This document shows, in pieces, positions 1 through 7,194 of a stretch of DNA of 14,847 nucleotides. Position 1 is the stretch's first letter; each line of letters begins with the position of its first letter. A program made the translations under genes and the position numbers. The DNA comes from Trichomonas tenax (Eukaryota > Parabasalia > Trichomonadida > Trichomonadidae). The DNA lies in assembly GCA_023091735.1 (NCBI GenBank), contig JALKBU010001202.1:1-14847 (forward strand), written 5' to 3'. The notes below the pieces were generated by a model. It was not told where the DNA came from. It ran no database searches and saw only the letters and a list, made by a program, of their open reading frames with translations.

Positions 1-1
1 G

Positions 2-235
2 AACTACGTTTATGGTCTTCATACTCAGCGTGGAGTTTCAATCTATAAATGTCATTATTGTTTAGACTACAAAGATATTTATAACACTTTTTATAAAGGT
101 GACAATTTGCCCGCGCAAAAAAGTGACTGTTTATTAATGAAAAGTGACTTTAAGGTCCCTTGTCACTTTTTGATGTTCACTTTTGTCCTAGACTCTTTAT
201 TTTTTATTTTATTAAATCTATGTTATTCTTTTTAA
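2..235 (+). CDS. possible 3' end of a gene cut by the window edge
   Basis: A frame is open from the left edge for 77 codons to TAA at 233-235. The first 40 or so codons read like protein and include a C-x2-C pair (KCHYC, about 47-61) that could belong to a small zinc-binding fold. The second half becomes hydrophobic and low in complexity and overlaps an E2F-like motif at 106-120, so coding may stop earlier or the frame may be open by chance. An alternative is a minus-strand gene starting at 22 (MKTINVV..., leaving the window). No family is recognised. Confidence 0.25.
   Translation, partial: NYVYGLHTQRGVSIYKCHYCLDYKDIYNTFYKGDNLPAQKSDCLLMKSDFKVPCHFLMFTFVLDSLFFILLNLCYSF
106..120. promoter_or_regulatory. 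E2F-like GC-rich motif, left edge
   Basis: TTTGCCCGCGCAAAA stands out in DNA that is otherwise nearly all A and T. It matches the E2F/DP consensus TTTSSCGC on both strands. It is flanked by GTGAC elements (101-103 region and 121-126) and by TATAAAGG on its left. A second motif of the same make-up lies near the right edge. Binding by an E2F-type factor is inference. Confidence 0.3.
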
Positions 236-239
236 TTAT

Positions 240-556
240 TGTTATTTATATCTAAATTCTGCTCAATTCACTTATTTCAGATTTCATTTTTTTTTTGTAA
301 ATTTCCATAAATAATATTAATAAGTAGTTACAAATAAATTTACAACCTTGTTAAATCCATTGGTGCATTTGTTTCTTATAATTTACATTTCATCAAAAAA
401 TTTTGAAATTTCCTCAAAAATTTAGTTTTGCCTATAATAACCTATATCAAAAATAAAGTTAATGTAGCAATTTAAAAATTAAGCAAACATCAAAAAAGGC
501 TTGAAAAGTCAAAAAGAAAAATATCTATTTTTATATAAATATTTCAACTTCTTTTT
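240..556. other. AT-rich intergenic stretch
   Basis: The stretch consists of long A and T runs with stops in every frame. I see no gene, promoter with an associated start codon, or structured repeat in it. Confidence 0.6.
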
Positions 557-593
557 CTCGGCTTCCGTAAGAACAAATTACGCGGTAGTCGAG
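557..593. repeat. long imperfect hairpin
   Basis: The left arm CTCGGCTTCCGTAA (557-570) pairs with TTACGCGGTAGTCGAG (578-593) across a 7-base loop. The stem has about 13 pairs including one G-T, one T-T mismatch and one bulged C. It is an island of higher GC in AT-rich DNA, about 95 bases before the next start codon. It could be part of a small structured RNA, a protein-binding site or a small transposon remnant. The sequence alone does not decide. Confidence 0.45.
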
Positions 594-676
594 GTTTGAA
601 AGTACACATCTAAAACATTGTTTAATTTTGATCCTTGTATGATCAACATCAAGTTATCATAAAATCAAAATTTGTT

Positions 677-682
677 TCACTT
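677..682 (+). promoter_or_regulatory. Inr-like initiator TCACTT
   Basis: TCACTT exactly matches the trichomonad initiator consensus TCAYTW. Its A lies 10 bases before the ATG at 689, the short spacing typical of these protists. It is the best promoter match on the left side of the window, although the gene behind it is broken. Confidence 0.55.
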
Positions 683-688
683 CACAAA

Positions 689-1406
689 ATGACAGAAGAA
701 CTCGTTCTTCTGGGCCTTTTGAAGGCTAGAAACCGTAGCAGCTTCATTAGCGAAGCCTATGAATCGTAATCTGTCGCTAGCGACTGTTATCGGTGATAAT
801 CATGAGCAATTTTACTGACAAGAAAGAAACTCTAGCCAGCTTCTGTGACTGTATGTGTAATGGCTTTTGAGTGGCTGTTCTTCACTCGTAACAAAAGGAA
901 GAATTTCCAAGGATTCCAAGCAATAATTCTAGTTTGGTTAAGGTTACGTTGATTTCGACTGTAATCGCCAAGGCTGCTGCTGTCGTTGACCCCTTTTTGC
1001 GTGGGAAAGCATGAAGCAATCTTCCGATTATATTAGAAAGTGCAGTGAAGCCAAGCAAGCTTCAAAATAGGGTCTCCTCGACTCCGCGCAGATGCTGAAC
1101 CATTTACAGCCGAGAGGTGAATATTTATCGGATAATTTTATCCGAAGAGAAATCATTGTCTTCCTGTTGTCTGCAGTAAATCTTTTCGTTCTATGAACTA
1201 TTTTCTGTTGCATATTGTGTATTTAATAATAATTTTCATTTTATTTGCTTTTTTCACCAATAAGAGAACTTCGAAATCGGACTCTGTACACACTAGACAT
1301 AGCTTAACAGTTTTCAAGGTCCGACGACGCCCAAAGAGCAGCAGAAAACAGCGCTTTAGAGATGAGCATTAATTTGGTCTTCAAAACTGCCAGTAAAATT
1401 GTTTAA
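689..1406 (+). pseudogene. decayed protein gene with an intact start
   Basis: The start is good: ATG at 689 follows a canonical initiator and opens 26 codons (MTEELVLLGLLKARNRSSFI...) to TAA at 767-769. Protein-like stretches then continue in changing frames: one from ATG 802 (SNFTDKKETLASFCDCMCNG) to TGA 868-870, one around 935-1012 (SSLVKVTLISTVIAKAAAVV), and one at 1308-1403 (DAQRAAENSALEMSINLVFK) ending in TAA at 1404-1406. GC content is well above the flanks. The simplest reading is one gene of roughly 240 codons broken by several frameshifts and stops. I do not recognise the family. The 26-codon frame could still be translated. Confidence 0.5.
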
Positions 1407-1989
1407 TTTTTCTTTTCGAATTTTTGATTTTTTTTGCATTTTATCGATAAAGGCAATATATCGCGAAAAATTAGCAATTTAATTTTTAACCCAAATTACA
1501 AAAATAATTTTGTTAAAAATTTTGAATTTCACTAATTAAACCTCATACATGCAGACTGGAAGTCATAGACAATAATTTGTATTGCTTCTATTATGCCATT
1601 TATTTCTTTGTTGTCCAGATCGTGATTGCTGGATTTCCAAATTTCATTTTATCACGATGATTTACGAAAAAATACTGTTACTTGATCCACTAGGATCATA
1701 CATATCACATCATATCCAAAAATTTCAATTTTTATTGTAGATGACAATTACAGAATACAATTTTACGACCACTGAAGCATAATATGATGCTTCAAACTCA
1801 TGGGAATCATCATTGATCCCTTTGCTTTTCCCGTAAAACCAAAATAATTTTATTTTATAAAAAATTTTAATCTATAGGTAATATACCCATTGATGAGAGT
1901 GGCTTAAGAAAGTGTATTGTTTAGTATCATAAGAATCCCTTATTTGCAAAGGGAGAAAAATAAAATAGTGAAATCGTTATTCATCCTAA
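1407..1989. other. intergenic stretch with a small perfect inverted repeat
   Basis: The stretch is mostly AT-rich. TGAAGCAT at 1773-1780 is repeated inverted at 1787-1794 with a 6-base loop. Around 1615-1850 one plus frame reads somewhat like protein, interrupted by stops, and could be another old relic. The signal is too weak to annotate as a gene. Confidence 0.4.
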
Positions 1990-2232
1990 TATTCAGCGAC
2001 TGTAAGGGTCATTGATAAACTTCTTTGGGTGAGGGAAGTTCTCATGCAGCAGGCTGAGTCTGTACGTCGACCTTTAGTTGTAGATCAAATAATGCGTCGA
2101 AGTGTGCACGGGAAAAACAAGATTTGACCTCCAGGACATGAGCACATTCATGCCCGGAGGTTCATTGCCCTGATGGAGGACCCTCAGGAGAAGGTAAAGG
2201 AAATCCCGCCAACATCCATCATAGAACGATAA
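1990..2232 (+). pseudogene. gene fragment with one internal stop
   Basis: One frame reads as protein for 80 codons, from just after a TAA (1987-1989) to TAA at 2230-2232, broken only by TGA at 2125-2127. Recognisable pieces are VIDKLLWVREVLMQQAESVR before the stop and ARRFIALMEDPQEKVKEIPP after it. Composition is clearly richer in G and C than the flanks, and the residues are mixed and charged as in a soluble protein. There is an ATG at 2044 but no initiator motif nearby. An imperfect inverted repeat (2127-2141 with 2147-2161) begins at the stop. I cannot name the family. It looks like a fragment of a larger gene. Confidence 0.45.
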
Positions 2233-2615
2233 AAACCTAGTTTAGCTTCATTTTGGTTATAGAATTTATTTATTTAGGGGCAGGGTTACCCCCTAAATAT
2301 TTTTGGTGTCAAACACTATGTGTATTACAGGCGTGAATTATCATGGAAGTCGACATGCGTATTTGAAAGTAATTCATAGCGATATATATATACTTTAAAT
2401 ATTAGCCCAAGTTCTTGGGAAATGGGAAATGTTATCACCTTTGCTTGATTTAATATTTTGATGGGGCTGGAGTTAGTCAGATATATTGATAACCGTTCTA
2501 AATTTATGATATTTCACATATGATCCGATGTTGGAATGGTTACATAATATTAATTTGAGTGTCTGGATCAAGATCCCATTTTTGCTAAATCAATTTCATG
2601 CTTTTGTTGAAATAA
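2233..2615. other. AT-rich intergenic stretch
   Basis: No open frame of note, repeat or structured element is visible. It leads into the cyclophilin relic and gene that follow. Confidence 0.5.
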
Positions 2616-2747
2616 AGATCGCAATTTCTAGGTATGCCAATTGATAAAGACAGAGCAGGAAGAATAAGTATGTCATGTTTTAAAAAATGCAGCGATTTCA
2701 TAAACAAAAAAAGAAATGACAAATTTAAAGCGATTTATGACACGTAA
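2616..2747 (+). pseudogene. relic resembling a cyclophilin N-terminus
   Basis: After an in-frame stop at 2613-2615 the frame reads QFLGMPIDKDRAGRISM..., which follows the start of a cyclophilin domain (F-L/F-D-I-x-I-D-x-x-x-A-G-R-I-x-M/F). It then loses likeness and ends at TAA 2745-2747. An ATG lies at 2634. The intact cyclophilin carries the matching segment [19 protein letters not shown] about 190 bases further on, so this may be what is left of a tandem duplicate. The match is short (about 17 residues) and chance is possible. Confidence 0.35.
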
Positions 2748-3405
2748 AGGGGCATTTGTTCAAAAAGTAACAGAAAGAATGACAGAGAAAGGAGAGCCGC
2801 TTCCAAGGGCATTCCTCGACATCGAAATCGGTGGCGACAAGGCAGGAAGGATCGTTGTCGAACTGAGGACGGACGTTGTTCCTAAAACATGCCAAAATTT
2901 CGCAATGCTCTGCACAGGACAGCGCGGAAACAGTAAGATCAGTGGAAAGCCACTCCACTACAAGGGTTGTCCTTTCCACAGAGTCATTCCGAAATTCATG
3001 TGCCAAGCAGGAGATTTCACATTAGGAAACGGAAAAGGAGGAGAGTCAATATACGGACAGTACTTCGATGACGAGAACTTCGACCTGAAGCACGAGGGTC
3101 CAGGTACCCTTTCTATGGCAAATTCGGGTCCAAATAAGAATCGCAGCCAATTCTTCATTACAACATCAGATACATCGTTCCTTGATGGAAAACACGTTGT
3201 TTTCGGTAAAGTTGTTGAAGGAATGGATGTTGTTAAAGCAATTGAAAAATGCGGTTCAAAGAGTGGCGAAACATCAGCTCAAATCTTGATTTATGACTGT
3301 GGTGTTTTAGGTCCTGATGGAAAGCGTGTTGAAAAATTCTCATTGAAGAAGAAGGATGATGGAAAGAAGGGAAAGGATGATGGAGGCTGCTGCAATATTG
3401 CCTAA
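2716..3405 (+). CDS. cyclophilin-type peptidyl-prolyl isomerase with C-terminal CaaX box
   Basis: A full cyclophilin domain spans about residues 31-199. Residues matching human CypA are R89 (R55), F94 (F60), Q97 (Q63), N136, Q145 (Q111), F147 (F113) and H160 (H126), so isomerase activity is expected. The position equal to W121 is F155, which should weaken cyclosporin binding. A lysine- and aspartate-rich tail (205-222) follows and ends GGCCNIA. The last four residues, C-N-I-A, form a CaaX box, and the preceding C225 could be palmitoylated, so a membrane-anchored cyclophilin is inferred. Starts are possible at 2716, 2737 and 2779. The first 21 residues are not part of the family domain, and Met22 (2779) fits the domain best. 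TCATAA at 2698 is a weak initiator for the upstream start. The stop runs into TAAA, a trichomonad-type poly(A) signal. Confidence 0.93.
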   Translation: MTNLKRFMTRKGAFVQKVTERMTEKGEPLPRAFLDIEIGGDKAGRIVVELRTDVVPKTCQNFAMLCTGQRGNSKISGKPLHYKGCPFHRVIPKFMCQAGDFTLGNGKGGESIYGQYFDDENFDLKHEGPGTLSMANSGPNKNRSQFFITTSDTSFLDGKHVVFGKVVEGMDVVKAIEKCGSKSGETSAQILIYDCGVLGPDGKRVEKFSLKKKDDGKKGKDDGGCCNIA

Positions 3406-3843
3406 AGGTGCGGATTTTTGATTCTTTTTTGATAGTTGATTTAAAATTATTATGTGAAATTTAATCAAATTGATATTAGTTGTTTATTGCATGCTCTAAC
3501 ATTTTGCATCTCAAAGAAAACATCACAATCATTTTATCATATATTGTGGGATTTTCATAATTATAATTTGAAAATCTCAGATGATAAAGCAAAGTTAAAA
3601 ATTTATAATTAGTTATTTAGCAAATTTCATTTTGCCTTGAAATGGATATGAAAATGTTTTAGTTGAGGAAGAATAGAAAATATAAAATGGCACTTTTTTG
3701 TATCCGACAATTTACAAAAATTACAACAATGATTACAAACATTTTTGAAGCACAATCATTAATTGATATGATGTCTTCGCCCGTAAGATTGTAAAAAAGT
3801 TCACTTTTTGGAAATTTTTTAGTAATTGTACGTTAAAAAAAAT
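3406..3843. other. AT-rich spacer between the cyclophilin and phosphatase genes
   Basis: There is no coding signal. It holds the 3' end of the cyclophilin gene and the promoter of the next gene. TCACTT at 3801-3806 matches the trichomonad initiator, 43 bases before the ATG, farther than is usual. Confidence 0.5.
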
Positions 3844-4626
3844 ATGGTAAAACATTGGTTTTACAGATTTGATGTTCCTCACTTCATCCTTCTTGTCGCC
3901 ACTATCATTACGATGGTTGTTACTGAAGTTACACCACCTAAACCATTGTACATACCCGAAAACGACTCAAATTCGGATTTTCCACATCCAGGAAAAAGCA
4001 CCATTCCCACATGGCTCGTTGTTGTGATGGTTATTGTCATTGGATTGATATTCATCGGCGGTTTATATGGAGTCTCGATCTTTTATCCAAATATTGTGAA
4101 AAAATTCAATTTTTTCCCAGCAATCTGGAATTTTGGTCTCGCATTGACAATTTCTACGACAGTTGTCAACGTTCTTAAGAACTATGTCGGCAGAGCTCGT
4201 CCAGATATGTTTGCATTATGTGGAGATGGCGTAAATTCCGATCCTAAGTCGTGCCCTAACGTTAAAAAGGATATTTTTGATGAAAACTACCGCAGTTGGC
4301 CCTCAGGACACTCATCATCTGCGATGTCTGGATTTTTGTTCGCTGCAGCTGTAATACAGCAAACATTCGTGTGGAGTAACACCATATCTTTGTTCGTTGC
4401 GTCTCTTCTCATTCTTTTAGCTTTATATGTTGGTGCAACGAGAATTAGAGATTTCAAGCATCATCCTGACGATGTTATTGCAGGATTCTTTATTGGCTAT
4501 GTGATATTCAGCTTTGTATGGAACCAATGCAAGAAATATACATTTGAAGAAATCGAAAACAACGAGAATGAAGCAAAAACTAATGACGATACGAGCTCCA
4601 ACACTGATGTGAAGAATATGCCATAA
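3844..4626 (+). CDS. PAP2-family lipid phosphate phosphatase (membrane)
   Basis: The 260-residue protein has the three signature motifs of the PAP2/lipid phosphate phosphatase family: K112-x6-R119-P120, P153-S-G-H156, and T199-R200-x5-H206-x3-D210. H156 and H206 are the expected catalytic pair. About six hydrophobic segments are visible, near 12-28, 57-80, 93-111, 160-176, 180-197 and 211-226, which is the usual six-helix fold. The loop before the PSGH motif carries cysteines. The expected reaction is removal of phosphate from lipids such as phosphatidate at a membrane. The tail (231-260) is acidic and asparagine-rich and probably cytosolic. ATG 3844 is preferred over an upstream TTG in the same frame (3826), since eukaryotes rarely use TTG. 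An initiator-like TCACTT lies at 3801. The substrate is not known. Confidence 0.92.
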   Translation: MVKHWFYRFDVPHFILLVATIITMVVTEVTPPKPLYIPENDSNSDFPHPGKSTIPTWLVVVMVIVIGLIFIGGLYGVSIFYPNIVKKFNFFPAIWNFGLALTISTTVVNVLKNYVGRARPDMFALCGDGVNSDPKSCPNVKKDIFDENYRSWPSGHSSSAMSGFLFAAAVIQQTFVWSNTISLFVASLLILLALYVGATRIRDFKHHPDDVIAGFFIGYVIFSFVWNQCKKYTFEEIENNENEAKTNDDTSSNTDVKNMP

Positions 4627-4673
4627 CTGTTATTAAATATATTTCTGTTTATTTTAATCTGAAAAAATTAAAT

Positions 4674-5636
4674 TCATTCATAAAGTTCCTTGTTTGTGAT
4701 ATTTGGAACCTTCTCACCGTGAAGGAAGTGAACAGCTGCTTCAGCTGCTTCAATTGCCATATCATTCTGGCATTGGTGAGATCCTGAGCCAATGTGTGGG
4801 AATATAGCGAGGTTCTTGTTCTTCAAGATGCGATGGCTAGCTAGGAGTGGTTCTGGATCGATAACATCAAGAGCAGCACCCCAAATCTGCTTTTGCTCCA
4901 AAGCGTCAGCGAGAGCGTCTGTGTCGATGACAGCACCACGACCAATGTTGGCGAGGATAGCGTTTGGCTTCATTAAACCGATTTCTCTGCGTCCGATTAA
5001 TTTCTTTGTTTTCTCTGTCAATGGGCAAGCAACGACAACAATATCGGACTCCTTGAGGAGCTTGTCGAGCGGCGTGTACTGTGGGCCGATATCGTTGTAC
5101 AAAATCTTCATATCGAAGCCTTCTCCTCTGCGACCAACACATTTTCCGATATGTCCGGCTCCAATGATGCCCAATATCTTGTGGTGGACGTCGACACCGT
5201 ACATTTTTGTCTGGCTGATCTTTCCCCAGCTTCCATTCTTGACAAATTGATCATTTTCAACGACTCTGCGTGCGCAGGCCATAATAAGGGACCAAATCGT
5301 ATCAGCGCATGTGTTAGCAAGCGATTTGTGTATGTTAGAGACAACAATCTTCCTCTTTGTTGCATAATTAATATCAATATTGTCGTAACCAGCAGCACAG
5401 ACGGAAATGAGCTTCAGCTTCGGGCTGTCGAGGATCTCTTTGTTGATGATATCTCTTCGGTCAGCCAAAATGATGTCCGCTTTCAGTGCTTTCTCGACAA
5501 ATTCATCACGAGGAATGCCTTTAGGTGCAGAAGGGAGAATGATGTCCTTGAAGTGCTTCTTGAGTATGTCCATGCCGCCCTTCTTGATCTCCCTCGTGAC
5601 GAAGATTGACATGAAACGCGATGCTGAGGAAAACAT
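4674..5636 (-). CDS. D-isomer-specific 2-hydroxyacid dehydrogenase, glyoxylate/hydroxypyruvate reductase-like
   Basis: The 320-residue length is normal for the family. The Rossmann motif GAGHIG is at 159-164, with D182 at the end of the second strand, which favours NAD over NADP. Catalytic residues are R233 (NIGRG), E262 (DPEP) and H281 (PHIGS). The E-to-H spacing of 19 and the PHIGS motif are as in GRHPR-type enzymes. It would reduce short 2-oxo acids such as glyoxylate, hydroxypyruvate or pyruvate to D-2-hydroxy acids. The first eight residues, MFSSASRF, precede Met9 (MSIFVTREIKK), where the conserved domain begins. They look like the very short Ser/Arg hydrogenosomal leaders of trichomonads, so hydrogenosomal import is inferred. 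No TCAYTW initiator is visible near the start. The gene converges with the upstream phosphatase gene, with only 47 bases between the stops. Confidence 0.93.
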   Translation of the reverse strand: MFSSASRFMSIFVTREIKKGGMDILKKHFKDIILPSAPKGIPRDEFVEKALKADIILADRRDIINKEILDSPKLKLISVCAAGYDNIDINYATKRKIVVSNIHKSLANTCADTIWSLIMACARRVVENDQFVKNGSWGKISQTKMYGVDVHHKILGIIGAGHIGKCVGRRGEGFDMKILYNDIGPQYTPLDKLLKESDIVVVACPLTEKTKKLIGRREIGLMKPNAILANIGRGAVIDTDALADALEQKQIWGAALDVIDPEPLLASHRILKNKNLAIFPHIGSGSHQCQNDMAIEAAEAAVHFLHGEKVPNITNKELYE

Positions 5637-6061
5637 TATCCGACACCGATTGTTTTTTTTTTTTTGTATAGTGATCGTTCTATGGACAAATAGGCTTCAT
5701 CGTGTTAACCATGATCCGCTGGTCCTTGTTTTCGCTGTGTTTCGAGACAGGAGTGTTGTTTGCTCAATTTAATTTTTAACCGAGTTTTGGTTATTGGAGA
5801 GTAACAATATTGGGCGGTGCCTTATTGTTGCCTGATGGTTCCCGATGTCGAACACTCTCGAAATTGACCCATGAATGATATAGTTTGACTCTAAATTTAA
5901 TTTATCGGTGTCAATAGCATTCTATAAAAATAGTGAAATATATAAGGTAGACTTCATGTACTATTTATATCAAATTTAATCATATAATAAAAATAATCAA
6001 AAAATGACAATCAAAAGAGATTGATCGGTATAATATCATTATGATCAATCAAAAGTTATTA
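5637..6061. other. spacer with a moderately GC-rich left part and an inverted repeat
   Basis: Up to about 5880 composition is mixed and the minus strand has short protein-like stretches broken by stops, perhaps another relic. The right part is AT-rich. GATTGATC at 6019-6026 is repeated inverted as GATCAATC at 6043-6050, and CAATCAAAAG occurs directly repeated at 6008-6017 and 6046-6055. No gene can be supported. Confidence 0.4.
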
Positions 6062-6520
6062 ACACAATAACAAGCAAAACTATAAGATTTAAATTAATAT
6101 TCGCTATTTTACATGTTATATCCATAACAGTGATAAGAGCAAAGCCATCACCATGTGGGGAACAATAATTATCAGAGCCATTGAAAATTCGACATTTGTA
6201 TGGATAAATAAATGTATAAGATCGGCCAGCAGCTCCTGCTTCATAGATTGTGCCACCTCCATACGGTCCGCAATCTCCTGCATTTGCTTTCGTAATATCG
6301 ATAGCGACAACTCTTTACTGAATTCCGATAACTAATTGCTCAACATAATTCAACAAAATAACTTCCAGGGGCAGGAAAGATTCGGTAAGGTACTCTGGGT
6401 CACTGGAGTTCCTTTTGCATGTACAAGAAAATGATAAAATGCCGACTTTTCTTTGAGGGTAGTCAACAAAAATTTTATTAAAAGTCTTATTGTCACTTTT
6501 CATAAAATTTATCATCAAAA
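6062..6520 (-). pseudogene. shattered glycine-rich surface-type protein gene
   Basis: Reading the minus strand from 6520 downward gives three blocks in different frames. First comes NKTFNKIFVDYPQRKVGI followed by FSCTCKRN. Next, near 6375-6300, is PAPGSYFVELC with a stop where the family usually has Trp-Gly. Last, near 6318-6110, is AGDCGPYGGGTIYEAGAAGR, then GDGFALITV. This order (Cys segment, PGxYxFELWGA-like strand, Gly-rich loops, SPHGDGxAxIT-like end) is that of the glycine-rich proteins that are numerous in trichomonads, described here from general knowledge. At least two frameshifts and internal stops break it, and it is far shorter than a whole gene. It lies back to back with the BspA-like relic. 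Confidence 0.6.
6493..6505 (+). promoter_or_regulatory. old promoter of the BspA-like relic
   Basis: TCACTTTTCATAA contains an exact TCACTT initiator and a TCATAA variant. The same arrangement, TCACTTTTCATTAAA, lies just before the intact gene at 9320. It therefore probably served the reading frame that opens at 6526. Confidence 0.4.
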
Positions 6521-6525
6521 GTTAA

Positions 6526-7194
6526 CTTTCACAGCATCAAATCAGCACATTTGTTGATAATAACATTGTTTACAAAATCATTAGCGGGACATATGTCCAG
6601 ATTGGAATGGTATTATCGCAAACACATAAACAATCTGGAATTAATAATTTAAATAACTTTCTACAAGAATTAATAATCCCGCCATATGTCACTTATAACA
6701 ATGTGATTTATACTGTCAGTGTTATAGAACAATTTGCTTTTTATGGAGTCGTTGGAATAAAATACATGTTTATTCCAAACACAGTTCATTCTCTGAATTG
6801 GGCATGTCTTGGAAATATGTTTTCATTAGAAGAAGTCACATTTGATTCTTCCTGTGATATCATTATCCATCATCATGCATTTTTTTGCTGCCGTAATTTA
6901 ACAACAATTACTTTTCCAAATAGAGTTAATTTTGAAGACACTGGAATATTCTTCAATTGCTCTAAGCTTAGTGTCGTGAGATACTGTGGAATAAAGGAAA
7001 TATTCTTTCTCAATCACAGTCCATCTTTAATAATTTACACAAGGCCTAATTTTGACTTCAATATAAAAAGCAGTGTCATTCGGAGAATCTACAACTGTCA
7101 AAATGATTTATTCAGATCAGCCTGTCAATATCCTGTGAACTATTTAAAGGACTTTATGATGATATATCTAATAACTTGTATAATTATAGCATAG
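6526..7194 (+). pseudogene. truncated BspA-like leucine-rich-repeat protein
   Basis: From ATG 6607 the frame gives 195 residues with LRR_5-type repeats: EQFAFYGVVGIKYMFIPNTV (41-60), HHAFFCCRNLTTITFPNRV (89-107) and GIFFNCSKLSVVRYCG (113-128). Similarity begins before this ATG: the frame is open from 6526 and reads STFVDNNIVYKIISGTYVQI, the expected N-terminal lead-in. That stretch has no ATG and sits behind TAA at 6523-6525, so the original start is lost. The usual C-terminal stalk and membrane segment are also missing: after about residue 165 the repeats stop. Members of this family are expanded in trichomonads and are often proposed surface adhesins. A translated fragment from 6607 cannot be excluded. 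Confidence 0.6.

Noticed and set aside
851..856. GTATGT, like a trichomonad 5' splice site (also at 2668)
   Set aside because: No branch/3' splice motif of the ACTAACACACAG type follows, and joining does not restore a frame.
1028..1213. Minus-strand 61-codon frame
   Set aside because: It lies opposite the decayed plus-strand gene, has no initiator and no recognisable features.
2725..3158. Minus-strand frames opposite the cyclophilin
   Set aside because: Antisense shadows of a conserved domain.
3826..3843. TTG-initiated extension of the PAP2 gene
   Set aside because: A conventional ATG follows at 3844 and the added residues (YVKKN) have no family support.
5740..5760. TTTCGAGACA, weakly like a tRNA T-loop
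   Set aside because: No acceptor or anticodon stems can be formed around it.
4792..5772. Several plus-strand and alternate minus-strand open frames over the dehydrogenase gene
   Set aside because: Shadows of a clear, motif-complete enzyme gene.
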